Counted from the first letter of the stretch, positions 29,001 to 37,629 are shown. The stretch: 45,219 nt of DNA from Endomicrobiia bacterium (GCA_025060535.1 JANXCA010000007.1:1-45219), one strand, 5' to 3'. Program-made: numbers and translations. The notes: generated by a model not told the origin, from the sequence alone.

Positions 29001-30210
29001 AAATTTAAACGTTAGTGGGAAAGTTAAATTATTTGAAGATTACAATTTGAGTATAAAAACTACTGAGGGAGACGGAATTTTTATTAAAATTCCTCAACTT
29101 TCTTTTCCTGTTGGACAGTTTTTTAAAATAATAAAAGGTGAAAAGTTTTTTCCTTCAAATGGTAATGTTCACCTAAATATATCTATAGTTAAAAGTAAAA
29201 AGAAGCCTACTTTAGTTTCAGGCAGTATTGTTCTCAATAATACTCATTTTACATATCCAGGTGTGGGTTCTAAAGGCAAATTTTCTTCATTTGGTTTTTA
29301 TCATAATATAGATCTTATAGCTAATAATAATGTGTGGTATGAAAATGAATATTTATCTGCTAATATTTCAGGAAAAATTAATTTTTTTTACAATGAAGGA
29401 ATGAAAAAAATGAATATAAATGGAGAAGTAGAAGCATTAAGAGGCAAAATAAATTTTTTAAATACTAATTTTGATTTGACTTTAGGTAAAGTAGAAATAA
29501 TTGACAGAAGTGTATATATACAACTTGTAGGTGAAACAAACGTTATTACAGCTGAGCGTGAAAAAATTCCTATAAATTTAATAGTAGAAAGAAGTAAAAT
29601 TGAAGATATAAAACCTAAATTAGTTTCTTCAATATATCCTGAATTGAAAACAGAAGAAATTACAGCATTATTGTTAGGTGTAGGTAAAGTTCAAAAATCG
29701 GGTGATAGAGTTTCTATTTTATCTTCGGAAAAGATAGATTATCTGCCTCTTTTAAGAACACAATTGATAAAAATGATTGATTCCTCATTTGCAACACCAA
29801 TAGCAAGAAATATTTTAAAAAGGTGGGGGATAGCTGATAATTTTAGTGTTGTGTCATTAGAAAATCAAGAAAGAATACTTAAAAATGAAGAAACTCTAAG
29901 TATGGGATCTGATAAATTTACTGTTTCTGACCTTTTTAAAGATACAAAATATGTTATAGAAAAATACTTAACACCAGATATGTTGATAAGTTATAGTTTA
30001 GCACTTGCAGAAATTCAAAATAAACTAAATTTAAGACATGAAGTAGAGATAAGTTATAGATTGAAGAATAATATATTTATAAAAGGAATCTATGATTATA
30101 GTATAAGAGACTATAATAATAAGTATACTCCTAACGTAAGTATAATGATTCAACCTACATTTAAATTTAAAAGTTGGGATGAAGAAGAAAAAGAGGAAAG
30201 AAATAAATAA
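26005..30210 (+). CDS. TamB-like (DUF490/AsmA-type) envelope bridging protein
   Basis: The longest gene in the window: 1401 residues with an N-terminal membrane helix (about 5-27) and then an extended repetitive beta-strand region of Asn/Lys-rich stretches, typical of AsmA/TamB-type proteins that form a hydrophobic groove between the two membranes. The C-terminus (about 1120-1270) shows the TamB DUF490 pattern: GEVEALRGKINFL, DLTLGKVEII, IPINLIVERS and SIYPELKTEEITALLLG. Known homologues carry phospholipids or help insert outer-membrane proteins. No TamA/BamA barrel neighbours it. A membrane protein of 155 residues follows after 63 bases. Confidence 0.85.
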   Translation: MKKIKVLLYSLLFIFAFQILINFFIFLYKPKLEKSFFPNSKIGSIFYIFPNIFLLRNIYISSEGYSIHIKHTLFYLNIFEAFKKNFTIHSLRARNIRLEISDMNNQELKSLDKDFIKEYVFKFLSFFPTKTSVKNIVVKYKNYTIIIDRISRITKENLTSIETSGKWNKYVFNFNIDISDKNNNWLVKGTISLPEFSFGLNTIEVKIFGDFDFSQSKSYLLNVIRNNTKYITVKGNIKFLPFELIGYISSDIIKGNIVCKKDGFDLNINYDGVFDIKLPKFLNVNFSNIQTTLIFSLSSQKYKINSEISHPDFFVKLNMENNKGFGYISVASLREKIPFNILYTDKNLFVYNNFSKYPLNFKVNFSQQNIFSINGKIFDYLTDLKFKKEDNLIEINGSSIGEMNRFKLKFFTDFSSSSIKFIYDNPIKNSHFVFDSFLKEDSLNFILQSKKLKVPYFNEVDFSANGEIRRIRKEKDKVYSLINMSVSNLCCNNYKIADVLSVIGRFDKKDISLSFGDKYLVGNLSYDILKNYGNFNININRKKIQLNKFKANFICDLQGEIKQNRINLKGNYKFDSIYYNDEKFLNSSKGEIFSSFDEIILEGKLTTKYDNSIDYKIVYNFPKKELVLKTKNINFFPNFKNFDLFNIEIITKLDKITSFNNINLSGKIYNENSEIFISSFVVLLDKGDIKTYYRIKNLKIKNINFVGDGELVIKNSLKDSKNFKLCLYNFWINEQPINKICLDFSYNTLSKELIFLSDRHNIGTDVYFSGRIYFYKKFVKFVNFKIFDKNKEYFLCDGVIGNDKDILKVTISEIPLELVRNFFNVKLHNIKGLLSSDVKILTIDSEKRLYQISCNFVMNSLDIETISINSISGKLSFYSNYLNFENIDVIFKEDKKINVKGSYNVISKIINVSIISHRCDLSIFEGFQNIVKSASGSFVVNVKIAGNITSPKLQGYLNISKGKVEFSEYLKYMENIDIKLIFNDRDIKIEKFSGKYENTNLNVSGKVKLFEDYNLSIKTTEGDGIFIKIPQLSFPVGQFFKIIKGEKFFPSNGNVHLNISIVKSKKKPTLVSGSIVLNNTHFTYPGVGSKGKFSSFGFYHNIDLIANNNVWYENEYLSANISGKINFFYNEGMKKMNINGEVEALRGKINFLNTNFDLTLGKVEIIDRSVYIQLVGETNVITAEREKIPINLIVERSKIEDIKPKLVSSIYPELKTEEITALLLGVGKVQKSGDRVSILSSEKIDYLPLLRTQLIKMIDSSFATPIARNILKRWGIADNFSVVSLENQERILKNEETLSMGSDKFTVSDLFKDTKYVIEKYLTPDMLISYSLALAEIQNKLNLRHEVEISYRLKNNIFIKGIYDYSIRDYNNKYTPNVSIMIQPTFKFKSWDEEEKEERNK

Positions 30211-30273
30211 TTTTTGTTGAAAAGTTTTATAGATTATTATAAGATTAAAATATTAAAATTATAAAAGTAATTT

Positions 30274-30741
30274 ATGAATTGGTTAATTAAATCCTATAAA
30301 AAAATTATATTAATTTTGATAGGAATAATTTTAGTTTATTTAGCAATATATATAGATGTGGTATTAAGAGCAAAAGCTGCCTATTATAATGCAGAAAAAT
30401 ACTTAGATTGGCATTATCATCCAGAAAAGAAAGAAAAATATCTACAAGAAGAATTTGAAAGAGAGAAAAAAAAATTGGATAAATTATTTTCTAAAGGAAA
30501 ATTATCACAAGAAGAATATAACATTCAGTTAGAACTTTTAGAGTTTAACAAACAACGCCAACTTCAAGAAAGTTCGTTAAAATATGCATACATATGGTAT
30601 AAAACAGCAGTAGAACTTTTTTCGCCTCCACAATCTAAGTGGGTAAAACTTGCTAAACAAAAAATGCCAATAGTCAAAGAATTATGGAAAAAAGAAATAG
30701 AAAGTAAAGGATATAAGGTAGAAGACTATATGTTAGAGTAA
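30274..30741 (+). CDS. Small membrane-anchored protein with SHOCT-like motif, function unknown
   Basis: A 155-residue protein with one membrane helix (about 9-28) and a charged, mostly helical remainder. Residues around 68-90 (KKLDKLFSKGKLSQEEYNIQ) resemble the SHOCT motif, a short helix-turn-helix often found at protein termini. Aromatic, His-rich WHYHPEKKEKY lies near residues 46-56. I do not recognise the family. It sits between tamB-like and a CPBP protease, 22 bases before the latter. Confidence 0.7.
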   Translation: MNWLIKSYKKIILILIGIILVYLAIYIDVVLRAKAAYYNAEKYLDWHYHPEKKEKYLQEEFEREKKKLDKLFSKGKLSQEEYNIQLELLEFNKQRQLQESSLKYAYIWYKTAVELFSPPQSKWVKLAKQKMPIVKELWKKEIESKGYKVEDYMLE

Positions 30742-30762
30742 TTCTTAAAGTGTATTTTTTTT

Positions 30763-31638
30763 ATGAGTAAAAGAAGTTTATATTTTATTATTTTGACTTT
30801 TAGTATAAGTTTGTTCTTAGGAGGAATTTTTAGATTTTTAAATGTAAGTGAAAACTTAAAATTAAATATGTCTTTAAAAGTATTTGTGGGAGTTTTATAT
30901 ATGTTTTGTCCATTTTTTTCAGTACTTATATTAGAGAAGTTTTCTTATGAAAGTATAAAAGATAAATGTGGTATAAATTTTAATCTTAATTTTTGGTATT
31001 TAATAGCTTTATTGTTGCCGTTATTTTTTTCGTTTGCTTCTTCTGGAGTAGCAACTGTTTTACCTAATGTGGAAATTTCTTATGATATGGAAGGGTTTTT
31101 TGAAAGATTATCAAAGACAGCAAATCCTCAGCAAATATCTAAAATGAGACAACAGCTTGAAAATTTACCTTTTAATCCTTTATTATTTTGGATAATTGGA
31201 GCCTTGATCTCCTCTTTAACTGTAAATGCAGTAGCTGCTTTTGGTGAGGAGATTGGTTGGCGTGGATATTTGTTTAATGAATTGTTTTATAAATATGGAT
31301 TTTGGAAAAGTTCTTTTATTATTGGGTTTATATGGGGTTTATGGCATATCCCACTTATTATTCAAGGGCATAATTATCCATCATATCCTTTTTTAGGTGT
31401 AATTTGGATGATAATTTTTTGTATTTTATATTCTCCAATTTTTAGTTTAATAAGAATAAAAGCTGGGTCTGTTTTAGCTACTTCAATCTTACACGGAGCA
31501 ATAAATGCTACTTATGGTTTTTCTATTTTATTTTTAAAAGGAGGAAATGAATTATTAGTTGGAATGCTTGGAGTTTCTGGATTTATAGTATTACTGATTG
31601 TAGATATAATAATATGGTTATCTAAGTGGGAATTATAA
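30763..31638 (+). CDS. CPBP-family intramembrane metalloprotease
   Basis: A 291-residue protein with about seven or eight hydrophobic helices. The family's three motifs are present: GEEIGWRGYLF (EExxxR, near residues 161-172), FIWGLWHIPLI (FxxxH, near 189-199) and SILHGAINATYG near 245-256. CPBP proteins include CAAX prenyl proteases and bacteriocin-immunity enzymes; the substrate cannot be told from sequence. hypC follows after 17 bases. Confidence 0.88.
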   Translation: MSKRSLYFIILTFSISLFLGGIFRFLNVSENLKLNMSLKVFVGVLYMFCPFFSVLILEKFSYESIKDKCGINFNLNFWYLIALLLPLFFSFASSGVATVLPNVEISYDMEGFFERLSKTANPQQISKMRQQLENLPFNPLLFWIIGALISSLTVNAVAAFGEEIGWRGYLFNELFYKYGFWKSSFIIGFIWGLWHIPLIIQGHNYPSYPFLGVIWMIIFCILYSPIFSLIRIKAGSVLATSILHGAINATYGFSILFLKGGNELLVGMLGVSGFIVLLIVDIIIWLSKWEL

Positions 31639-31655
31639 TATAAGGAGCTAAAAAT

Positions 31656-31874
31656 ATGTGTGTTGCATTCCCGATGAAAGTGATAGAATTGATAGATAAT
31701 AACTATGCTATATGTGAATACGAAGGAATAAGAAAGAAAGTACGAATAGACCTTCTTAAAGATGTAAATATAGGTGATTATGTCCTTATTCATGTAGGAT
31801 TTGCAATTCAAAAAATAAATGTAGAAGATGCGCAAAAAACTATTAAGGTATATAAAGAAATTCAAAACATTTAA
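31656..31874 (+). CDS. hypC: Hydrogenase maturation chaperone HypC/HybG
   Basis: A 72-residue protein starting MCVAFPMKV; Cys2 is the essential residue that, with HypD, carries the Fe(CN)2CO unit for [NiFe] hydrogenase. The later VGDYVLIHVGFAIQKI-like stretch (GDYVLIHVGFAIQKI, about 41-55) is diagnostic. A strong ribosome site AAGGAG (31642-31647) lies 8 bases upstream. Its partners hypD and hypE are about 8 kb downstream, and hypA, hypB and hypF are not in the window. Confidence 0.94.
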   Translation: MCVAFPMKVIELIDNNYAICEYEGIRKKVRIDLLKDVNIGDYVLIHVGFAIQKINVEDAQKTIKVYKEIQNI

Positions 31875-31893
31875 TAATTTTTAATAGATAAAA

Positions 31894-32664
31894 ATGTATA
31901 CAGTAAGGATAATACCTTGTTTAGATGTAAAAAACGGCAAAGTTGTAAAAGGTGTGCATTTTAAAAATTTAAAATATGCGGGAAATCCGGTTGAACTTGC
32001 TAAATGGTACTCACAACAATTAGCAGATGAGATTGTTTTTTTGGATATAACAGCAACTATTGAGGGAAGAAAAACTATGTTAGAAGTGGTAAAAGAAACA
32101 GCCAAAAATGTTTTTGTTCCTCTTACAGTTGGTGGAGGAATAAGAAGTATAAAAGACATAGAAGATTTATTAAATTCAGGTGCGGATAAAGTTGCAATAA
32201 ACACAGCTGCTGTGAAAAACCCAAAGATTATAAAAGAATCTGCTAAAAAATTTGGTTCACAGTGTATTGTAGTAGCAATAGATGCTAAAAAAGTTACATA
32301 TAAAAATGATTTTAAAAAATGGGAAGTATACATAAATGCAGGAACAACACCTACAGGATTAGATGTTATAGAATGGGCAAAAAGAGTAGAAGATATGGGA
32401 TCTGGGGAGATTCTTCTTACAAGTATAGATGCAGATGGAACTAAATCTGGTTATGATATTTCTTTAACAAAAGAAGTAGTAAATAATGTAAAAATTCCAG
32501 TTATAGCTTCAGGAGGAGCTGGTAAGATCAAAGATTTTATAGAGGTGGTAAAAAAAACAAAAGTTTCCGCTGTTTTGGCAGCTTCAGTGTTTCATTATGG
32601 TAAAATTTCTATTATAGATTTAAAAAAAGCAATGCAAAAAGCAAATATACGGGTAAGAATTTAG
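31894..32664 (+). CDS. hisF: Imidazole glycerol phosphate synthase cyclase subunit
   Basis: TIM-barrel enzyme of histidine synthesis that turns PRFAR into imidazole glycerol phosphate and AICAR using ammonia from HisH. The catalytic aspartates are D11 ([16 protein letters not shown]) and D130 (VVAIDAKK), and phosphate-binding loops VGGGIRS and ASGGAGKI are present. The 256 residues equal the family length. It is separated from other his genes; hisH is not in the window. It follows hypC by 19 bases. Confidence 0.97.
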   Translation: MYTVRIIPCLDVKNGKVVKGVHFKNLKYAGNPVELAKWYSQQLADEIVFLDITATIEGRKTMLEVVKETAKNVFVPLTVGGGIRSIKDIEDLLNSGADKVAINTAAVKNPKIIKESAKKFGSQCIVVAIDAKKVTYKNDFKKWEVYINAGTTPTGLDVIEWAKRVEDMGSGEILLTSIDADGTKSGYDISLTKEVVNNVKIPVIASGGAGKIKDFIEVVKKTKVSAVLAASVFHYGKISIIDLKKAMQKANIRVRI

Positions 32665-32670
32665 ACTTTG

Positions 32671-33831
32671 ATGAAAAATAAATTTAATTATAAACAAAAT
32701 TGTTTATATTTTAAATCTGACAGGCCTTGTATTTTTCATAAACAAGATTATAAGGTTATTTGCGATGATAGTTGTAAGTTTTATACACCTATAAATAAAA
32801 AAATATTAATTATTAAGTTAGGAGCATTGGGTGATGTAGTAAGAACAACTTCAATTTTAAAACCATTACATAAAAGATACAAAAATTCTAAATTTTTTTG
32901 GGTTACGTATGATGAAGCAGTGGAAGTTTTTAATAATAACCCATATGTTACAGAAGTTATTCCATATAGTCAGGTTTTTACTTATTTTGGCAATGATTTT
33001 GATATATTGATAAATTTAGACTTAGAACAAAAATCTCTGGAATTAACTAAAAAGTTTAAATGTGGTAGTAAGTATGGCTTTTATATAGAAGAAGATAAGA
33101 TCGTTTGTTCTAATTTAGCGGCTAAAGAGTGGTTTGATATTAGTCATAACGATATGTTAAAGAAAAAGAATAAAAAAACATATCAACAATATATGTTGGA
33201 AATTTTAGGATTTAAAAATTTAAAACCTAAAGATTATCCTATTATTATAAAACTTTCTAAAGAAGAAAAACAATTTGCAGCAGAATTCTTAAAAAATAAC
33301 AATATAGACAAAGAATCAAATATGAATTTAGTAGGTATAAATTTAGGTGGTGGAGAAAAATGGAAAAAAAAAGAATACCCAATAGAACAGACTGTAAAAT
33401 TAATAAAATTTCTAGTAAATAAAAATCTAAAAAACAATACAAAAATTTTACTTTTCGGAGGTAAAAGAGAAATAAACAGGAATGCTCAAATAATGAAACT
33501 TTTATGTGAGGATTTCTTAGATAGAAAAGTGATAGATACTGGTTGTAATAATACTTTAAGACAATTTTTTTCCCTTATTGATCTATGTGATTTGTTAATA
33601 ACTACCGATACTTTAGCATTACATGTTGCTTTAGGATTAAACAAAAAAGTTATATGTCTTTTTGGTCCAACTTCATTTAATGAAATAGAAATGTACGGAT
33701 TAGGAGAAAAAATAGTATCTCCTAAAAAATGTAGAGTATGTTATAAAAAAGTTTGTAAAGAGACACCAGATTGCATGTATATGATTTCACCTACAAAAAT
33801 TTTTAATGTGGTTGCAAAGTTATTAGGTTAA
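32671..33831 (+). CDS. Family 9 glycosyltransferase (LPS heptosyltransferase-like) with Cys-rich termini
   Basis: The ATG at 32671 (a TTG just before it is not needed) gives 386 residues. The core is a GT9 heptosyltransferase fold: ILIIKLGALGDVVRTTSIL near residues 45-63, VGINLGGGEKWKKK in the second half, LLITTDTLALHVALGLNKKVICLFGPTS near 310-335. An N-terminal extension has C11, C20, H23, C31 and C35 (DRPCIFHK...CDDSC) and the C-terminus has CRVCYKKVCKETPDCM; both look like metal-binding clusters. Similar N-terminal motifs occur, from memory, in GT9 proteins of other uncultured diderm phyla. Likely role is adding heptose or a similar sugar to lipid A core or another glycolipid. Confidence 0.85.
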   Translation: MKNKFNYKQNCLYFKSDRPCIFHKQDYKVICDDSCKFYTPINKKILIIKLGALGDVVRTTSILKPLHKRYKNSKFFWVTYDEAVEVFNNNPYVTEVIPYSQVFTYFGNDFDILINLDLEQKSLELTKKFKCGSKYGFYIEEDKIVCSNLAAKEWFDISHNDMLKKKNKKTYQQYMLEILGFKNLKPKDYPIIIKLSKEEKQFAAEFLKNNNIDKESNMNLVGINLGGGEKWKKKEYPIEQTVKLIKFLVNKNLKNNTKILLFGGKREINRNAQIMKLLCEDFLDRKVIDTGCNNTLRQFFSLIDLCDLLITTDTLALHVALGLNKKVICLFGPTSFNEIEMYGLGEKIVSPKKCRVCYKKVCKETPDCMYMISPTKIFNVVAKLLG

Positions 33832-33835
33832 AACT

Positions 33836-35167
33836 ATGTGTGGAATTTTTGGAATATATAACCATCCTGATGCTTCAGAATTAACTTACTTAGGCTTGTA
33901 TGCTCTTCAACATAGAGGGCAGGAGTCAGCTGGTATTGTTTCTTCTGATGGAGAAAGATTTCTGTCAAAAATAGGAGTTGGAGAGGTACAAGAAGTATTT
34001 ACTAAAGAAGAACTTTCTAAACTAAATGGAAAACTAGCGGTAGGACACACTAGATATTCTACTTATGGGGCTTCAGATATAAAGAATGCTCAGCCTATAG
34101 TGGTAAAATGTTCAAAAGGTTTTTTAGCTTTGGTCCACAATGGTAATTTGGTAAATGCTAAGTACTTAAGAAGTAAATTAGAAGCATTGGGAGCCATATT
34201 TCAAACTACTACAGATTCAGAAGTAATTCTTCATTTGATTTCGCATTCAAAACATAAAAATATGATAGATGTTTTAAAAGAAATTCTTCCTCAACTTAAA
34301 GGTGCTTATTCTTTAATTCTTATGACGTTAGATTCTATGTATGCTATAAGAGATCCTTTTGGTTTTCGTCCATTAGTTATAGGAAGATTAAAAAATGGTT
34401 TTGTATTTTGTTCTGAAACTTGTGCATTAGACATAATATCTGCGGAGTTTATAAGAGAAGTTGATCCTGGAGAGATAGTTGAAGTGAAAGGTTCTAAATT
34501 AAAAAGTTACAAATTTTCTGCTACTGTTAAGAAAAGTTTATGTATATTTGAATATATATACTTTTCTCGACCAGATAGTATTCTTGAAGGTAAAACCGTT
34601 CATAATGTGAGGTTGCAGTTGGGTAGGAATCTTTATAGAGAATATCCCACATCTGCTGATATTGTAATTGCTGTGCCAGACTCTGCTAATTCTGCTGCAC
34701 TTGGATATTCTAAAGAAAGCAATATACCGTTTGAATTTGGTTTCATAAGAAATCACTATATAGGTAGAACATTTATACAACCTCGGCAAAAGATTAGAGA
34801 TTTTTCTGTTAAAATAAAATACAATACCATAAGAGAGGTGCTAAATAAAAAAAGGGTGATAGTTGTTGATGATTCTATAGTTCGTGGAACCACTTCTAAA
34901 AAGCTGATAAAAATGTTGCGAAGTGCTGGAGCAAAGGAAATACATTTAAGAATTACTTGCCCACCAATAATCTCGCCTTGTGTGTACGGGATAGATACTC
35001 CAACTAAAAAAGAACTTATTGCTGCTAATTATTCTATAAAGGAGATTGAAAGATTTTTAGAAGTAGATACCCTTTATTATATCTCCTGTGAAGGAATGGT
35101 ATCAGCAACAAATAGTCCAAAAAACAATTTTTGTTTGGCTTGCTTTACAGAAGATTACCCTGTTTAA
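33836..35167 (+). CDS. purF: Amidophosphoribosyltransferase (iron-sulfur type)
   Basis: First committed enzyme of purine synthesis: PRPP plus glutamine to phosphoribosylamine. Nucleophile C2 directly follows Met (MCGIFGIYNH), so no propeptide needs to be removed by cleavage. The glutaminase domain has ALQHRGQESAG and VGHTRYSTYG, and the transferase domain has the PRPP motif VIVVDDSIVRGTT near residues 341-353. Cysteines in CIFEYIYFSRPDS, SPCVYGID and FCLACFT match the 4Fe-4S ligands of the Bacillus-type enzyme, which is oxygen-sensitive. It is 443 residues long and lies 4 bases after the GT9 gene. Confidence 0.95.
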   Translation: MCGIFGIYNHPDASELTYLGLYALQHRGQESAGIVSSDGERFLSKIGVGEVQEVFTKEELSKLNGKLAVGHTRYSTYGASDIKNAQPIVVKCSKGFLALVHNGNLVNAKYLRSKLEALGAIFQTTTDSEVILHLISHSKHKNMIDVLKEILPQLKGAYSLILMTLDSMYAIRDPFGFRPLVIGRLKNGFVFCSETCALDIISAEFIREVDPGEIVEVKGSKLKSYKFSATVKKSLCIFEYIYFSRPDSILEGKTVHNVRLQLGRNLYREYPTSADIVIAVPDSANSAALGYSKESNIPFEFGFIRNHYIGRTFIQPRQKIRDFSVKIKYNTIREVLNKKRVIVVDDSIVRGTTSKKLIKMLRSAGAKEIHLRITCPPIISPCVYGIDTPTKKELIAANYSIKEIERFLEVDTLYYISCEGMVSATNSPKNNFCLACFTEDYPV

Positions 35168-35692
35168 TTTAAACTTGATTATTTAGTATATTTTTTATAT
35201 TAACTAACATCAATGAATATAAATATAATTAAAAAAAGCCTATGGCAAATGGTTGAATATTTTAATTTTTCTTTTCAGAAAACTAATGTTTTAAATAAAA
35301 AAATATATCTTCTCTTAAAAATATAGTTAATACTAATAATGCTTTAATAAAAATAAATTATTTAAAGTTTTATTTTTAGAATGGAAAACAAAATTAATAG
35401 ATTTGTGTGATATAGAGATACTTTCATGTCTTGTAAAAATTATTCAAATTGAGACTTACAAATTCTGTCAAATGCTTTTTTGTTAAAAAGGAATTTTATA
35501 ATATAAAATTATAATTCTAGTATGTTAGGATTTTTAAGAAAAAGTATTCTAACTGCTATAAGAACAATTTCTTTATGCAGAAAACGTTGAAGAATTTAAA
35601 TTAGGTGTGTTTTTCTTAAAGTAAGAAATTTGATTTTTTATTGTTTAGAAAAAGTTACAAGAATTTCATCTGAGAAAGTTTGGTTTATTTTT
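35168..35692. other. 525-base stretch without a recognisable gene
   Basis: The longest gene-free stretch of the window, between purF and the tRNA. It is strongly A/T-rich. Small frames occur, for example 37 codons at 35213-35326 and 22 codons starting at 35521 (MLGFLRKSILTAIR), each without a family match, and a C-terminal-looking frame with VEEFKLGVFFLK near 35588. Scattered helix-like pieces in different frames could be remnants of one decayed gene, or chance. Short palindromic A/T words lie near 35490-35520. I see no riboswitch or known ncRNA. Confidence 0.4.
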
Positions 35693-35765
35693 GGGGGCGT
35701 AGTTCAGTTGGGAGAACATTCGGTTCGCAACCGAAAGGTCGGGGGTTCAAATCCCCTCGCCTCCA
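35693..35765 (+). tRNA. tRNA-Ala (anticodon CGC)
   Basis: A complete 73-base cloverleaf. The acceptor GGGGGCG pairs with CGCCTCC, and it contains G3-U70, the alanine identity pair. D-arm GTTC/GAAC with an 8-base loop including G18-G19; anticodon arm TTCGG/CCGAA with loop TTCGCAA, so the anticodon is CGC (35726-35728) reading GCG; variable loop AGGTC; T-arm GGGGG/CCCCT with loop TTCAAAT. The discriminator is A73 and CCA is not encoded. Alanine identity is supported by both anticodon and G3-U70. Confidence 0.95.
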
Positions 35766-35792
35766 TTTTAAATAAAAAAGGTAGTATTAAGT

Positions 35793-36971
35793 ATGGTTAA
35801 AAAATATTTTGAAAGATATTTTTTAAACACCTATAACAGATATAATGTTATTTTCGTAAAAGGAAACAATCAATATCTTTTTGATGAAAAAGGTAAAAAA
35901 TACTTAGACTTTTTTTGTGGATTAGCAGTTACTAATCTTGGACATATTAATCATATTTTACTTAAAGCTTTAAAAAGACAAGCTTCTTCTTTGTGGCACT
36001 GTTCTAATTTATATTATTCGTACCCTCAGTTAAAACTTGCAAAAGAACTTATAAAACTGACATTTCCTTCAAAGGTTTTTTTTTCTAATTCTGGAGCAGA
36101 AGCAAATGAGTGTGCTATAAAATTGGTAAGAAAATATGGTAGTTTATATGATAAATATGAAATAATTACGTTTAAAAATTCGTTCCATGGAAGGACATTA
36201 GCTACACTTTCAGCAACAGGACAAGAAAAGTTTCATAAAGGATTTGAGCCATTGGTTGATGGTTTCAAATATGCAGAATTTAATAATATTTTTTCTGTTA
36301 AAAAGTTAATAAATAAAAAAACTATAGCAATAATGATAGAACCAATTCAAGGAGAAGGTGGGATAAACGTAGCTGATGTTAATTTTTTAAAGCAACTTAG
36401 AGATATATGTGACGAGAACGGTTTAATACTTATATTTGATGAAATTCAAACTGGGTTTGGAAGAACAGGAGAGATGTTTGCGTTTAATTATTATGGGGTA
36501 AAGCCTGATATTATAACTTTAGCTAAAGGGATATCTAATGGTTTACCACTTGGAGCTACTTTAGTAGACATAAAGTATTCTAAAGTTTTTAATTATGGTG
36601 ATCATGGTTCTACATTTGGAGGTAATCTTATAAGTTGTGCGGTAGCATGTGAAGTGTTAAAGCAGATAGATAAGAAATTATTAAACAACGTAAAAATTAT
36701 AGGAAAATATCTTTTAGAAAAATTAAATCAACTTAAATCCAAATATAATTTTATAAAATCTGTAAGAGGGGTTGGCCTTATGTTGGGGATGGAGCTAACT
36801 TTTCCTGCTAGAGAAGTTGTTGAGCTTTGCTTGAAAAAAGGTTTGGTTCTAAATGTTGTTCAAGAAAAAGTAATAAGGTTTTTGCCTCCCTTAATTATTA
36901 AAAAAGTTGATGTAGATTATGCAATAGATATCTTAGATTATGTATTTAAAAGATATGATAGAAGAAATTAA
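35793..36971 (+). CDS. argD: Acetylornithine aminotransferase
   Basis: Class III PLP aminotransferase of arginine synthesis that transaminates N-acetylglutamate semialdehyde. The 392 residues include SGAEANECAIKLVRKYG (near 100-116), FHGRT near 131, IFDEIQTGFGRTG near 214-226 and the PLP lysine K245 in TLAKGISNGLPLGA. An ornithine or succinyl-diaminopimelate preference cannot be excluded from sequence. It starts 27 bases after the tRNA, and its end overlaps the following metallo-hydrolase by 17 bases. Confidence 0.93.
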   Translation: MVKKYFERYFLNTYNRYNVIFVKGNNQYLFDEKGKKYLDFFCGLAVTNLGHINHILLKALKRQASSLWHCSNLYYSYPQLKLAKELIKLTFPSKVFFSNSGAEANECAIKLVRKYGSLYDKYEIITFKNSFHGRTLATLSATGQEKFHKGFEPLVDGFKYAEFNNIFSVKKLINKKTIAIMIEPIQGEGGINVADVNFLKQLRDICDENGLILIFDEIQTGFGRTGEMFAFNYYGVKPDIITLAKGISNGLPLGATLVDIKYSKVFNYGDHGSTFGGNLISCAVACEVLKQIDKKLLNNVKIIGKYLLEKLNQLKSKYNFIKSVRGVGLMLGMELTFPAREVVELCLKKGLVLNVVQEKVIRFLPPLIIKKVDVDYAIDILDYVFKRYDRRN

Positions 36972-37629
36972 TACATTTATTGTAAACGAATTTGCAACTA
37001 ATTGTTATATATATAAGGATCCTTTTTCTGAAAACGCAATAATAATCGATCCTGGGGGTGATGCTGAAAAATTGATAAACTTTATAGAAAATAATCATTT
37101 GAAACTTAATTATATTTTTTTAACTCATGCACACTATGACCATATTGGAGCATTAGAAGAAATTTATAATCATTTCAAAGTAGAAGTTGTAATTCATCAG
37201 GAAGAATACTCTATTTTAGAGGATAGTCATTTTAATTTATCAGTATTTTTAGGTAAACCAGAAATAAAAGGACTTAAAAATATGAAATTTTTGAAAGTTA
37301 AAGATTTAGATATTATTTCTTGTGGAAGCCAAGAAATATTTATTCTTCATACACCAGGACATACTAAAGGTGGAATATGTTTATATATAAAAGACAAATA
37401 TATATTCACAGGTGATACCTTGTTTTGTGGTTCAGTTGGAAGAACTGATTTTCCGACAGGTGATATAGATGAGTTAGAGTCCTCTTTAAAAAGAATTTTT
37501 TCTTTACCACATCATATTAGATTTTTTCCAGGACATAATAATAGTTGTATTTTAAAGGAAGAAATAAGACATAATCCTTTTTTATTAGGAGAGTTTTATG
37601 AAGATAAAAATTCCAATAAACATATTTAA
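36955..37629 (+). CDS. Metallo-beta-lactamase-fold hydrolase (glyoxalase II-like)
   Basis: A 224-residue enzyme from the ATG at 36955; an alternative start at 36940 adds five residues. Motifs: H58-A-H60-Y-D62-H63 (LTHAHYDHIGA), HTPGHTKGGICL near 135-146, YIFTGDTLFCGSVGRTDFPTGD near 155-178 and FPGHN near 195. This is the YcbL/GloB-like group that hydrolyses thioesters such as S-lactoylglutathione or acts on related small substrates. The gene starts inside argD and ends 32 bases inside the HEAT-repeat gene. Confidence 0.88.
   Translation: MIEEINTFIVNEFATNCYIYKDPFSENAIIIDPGGDAEKLINFIENNHLKLNYIFLTHAHYDHIGALEEIYNHFKVEVVIHQEEYSILEDSHFNLSVFLGKPEIKGLKNMKFLKVKDLDIISCGSQEIFILHTPGHTKGGICLYIKDKYIFTGDTLFCGSVGRTDFPTGDIDELESSLKRIFSLPHHIRFFPGHNNSCILKEEIRHNPFLLGEFYEDKNSNKHI

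Noticed and set aside
31881-32333. A 150-residue minus-strand ORF
   Set aside because: Antisense of hisF, whose catalytic residues are perfectly placed on the other strand.
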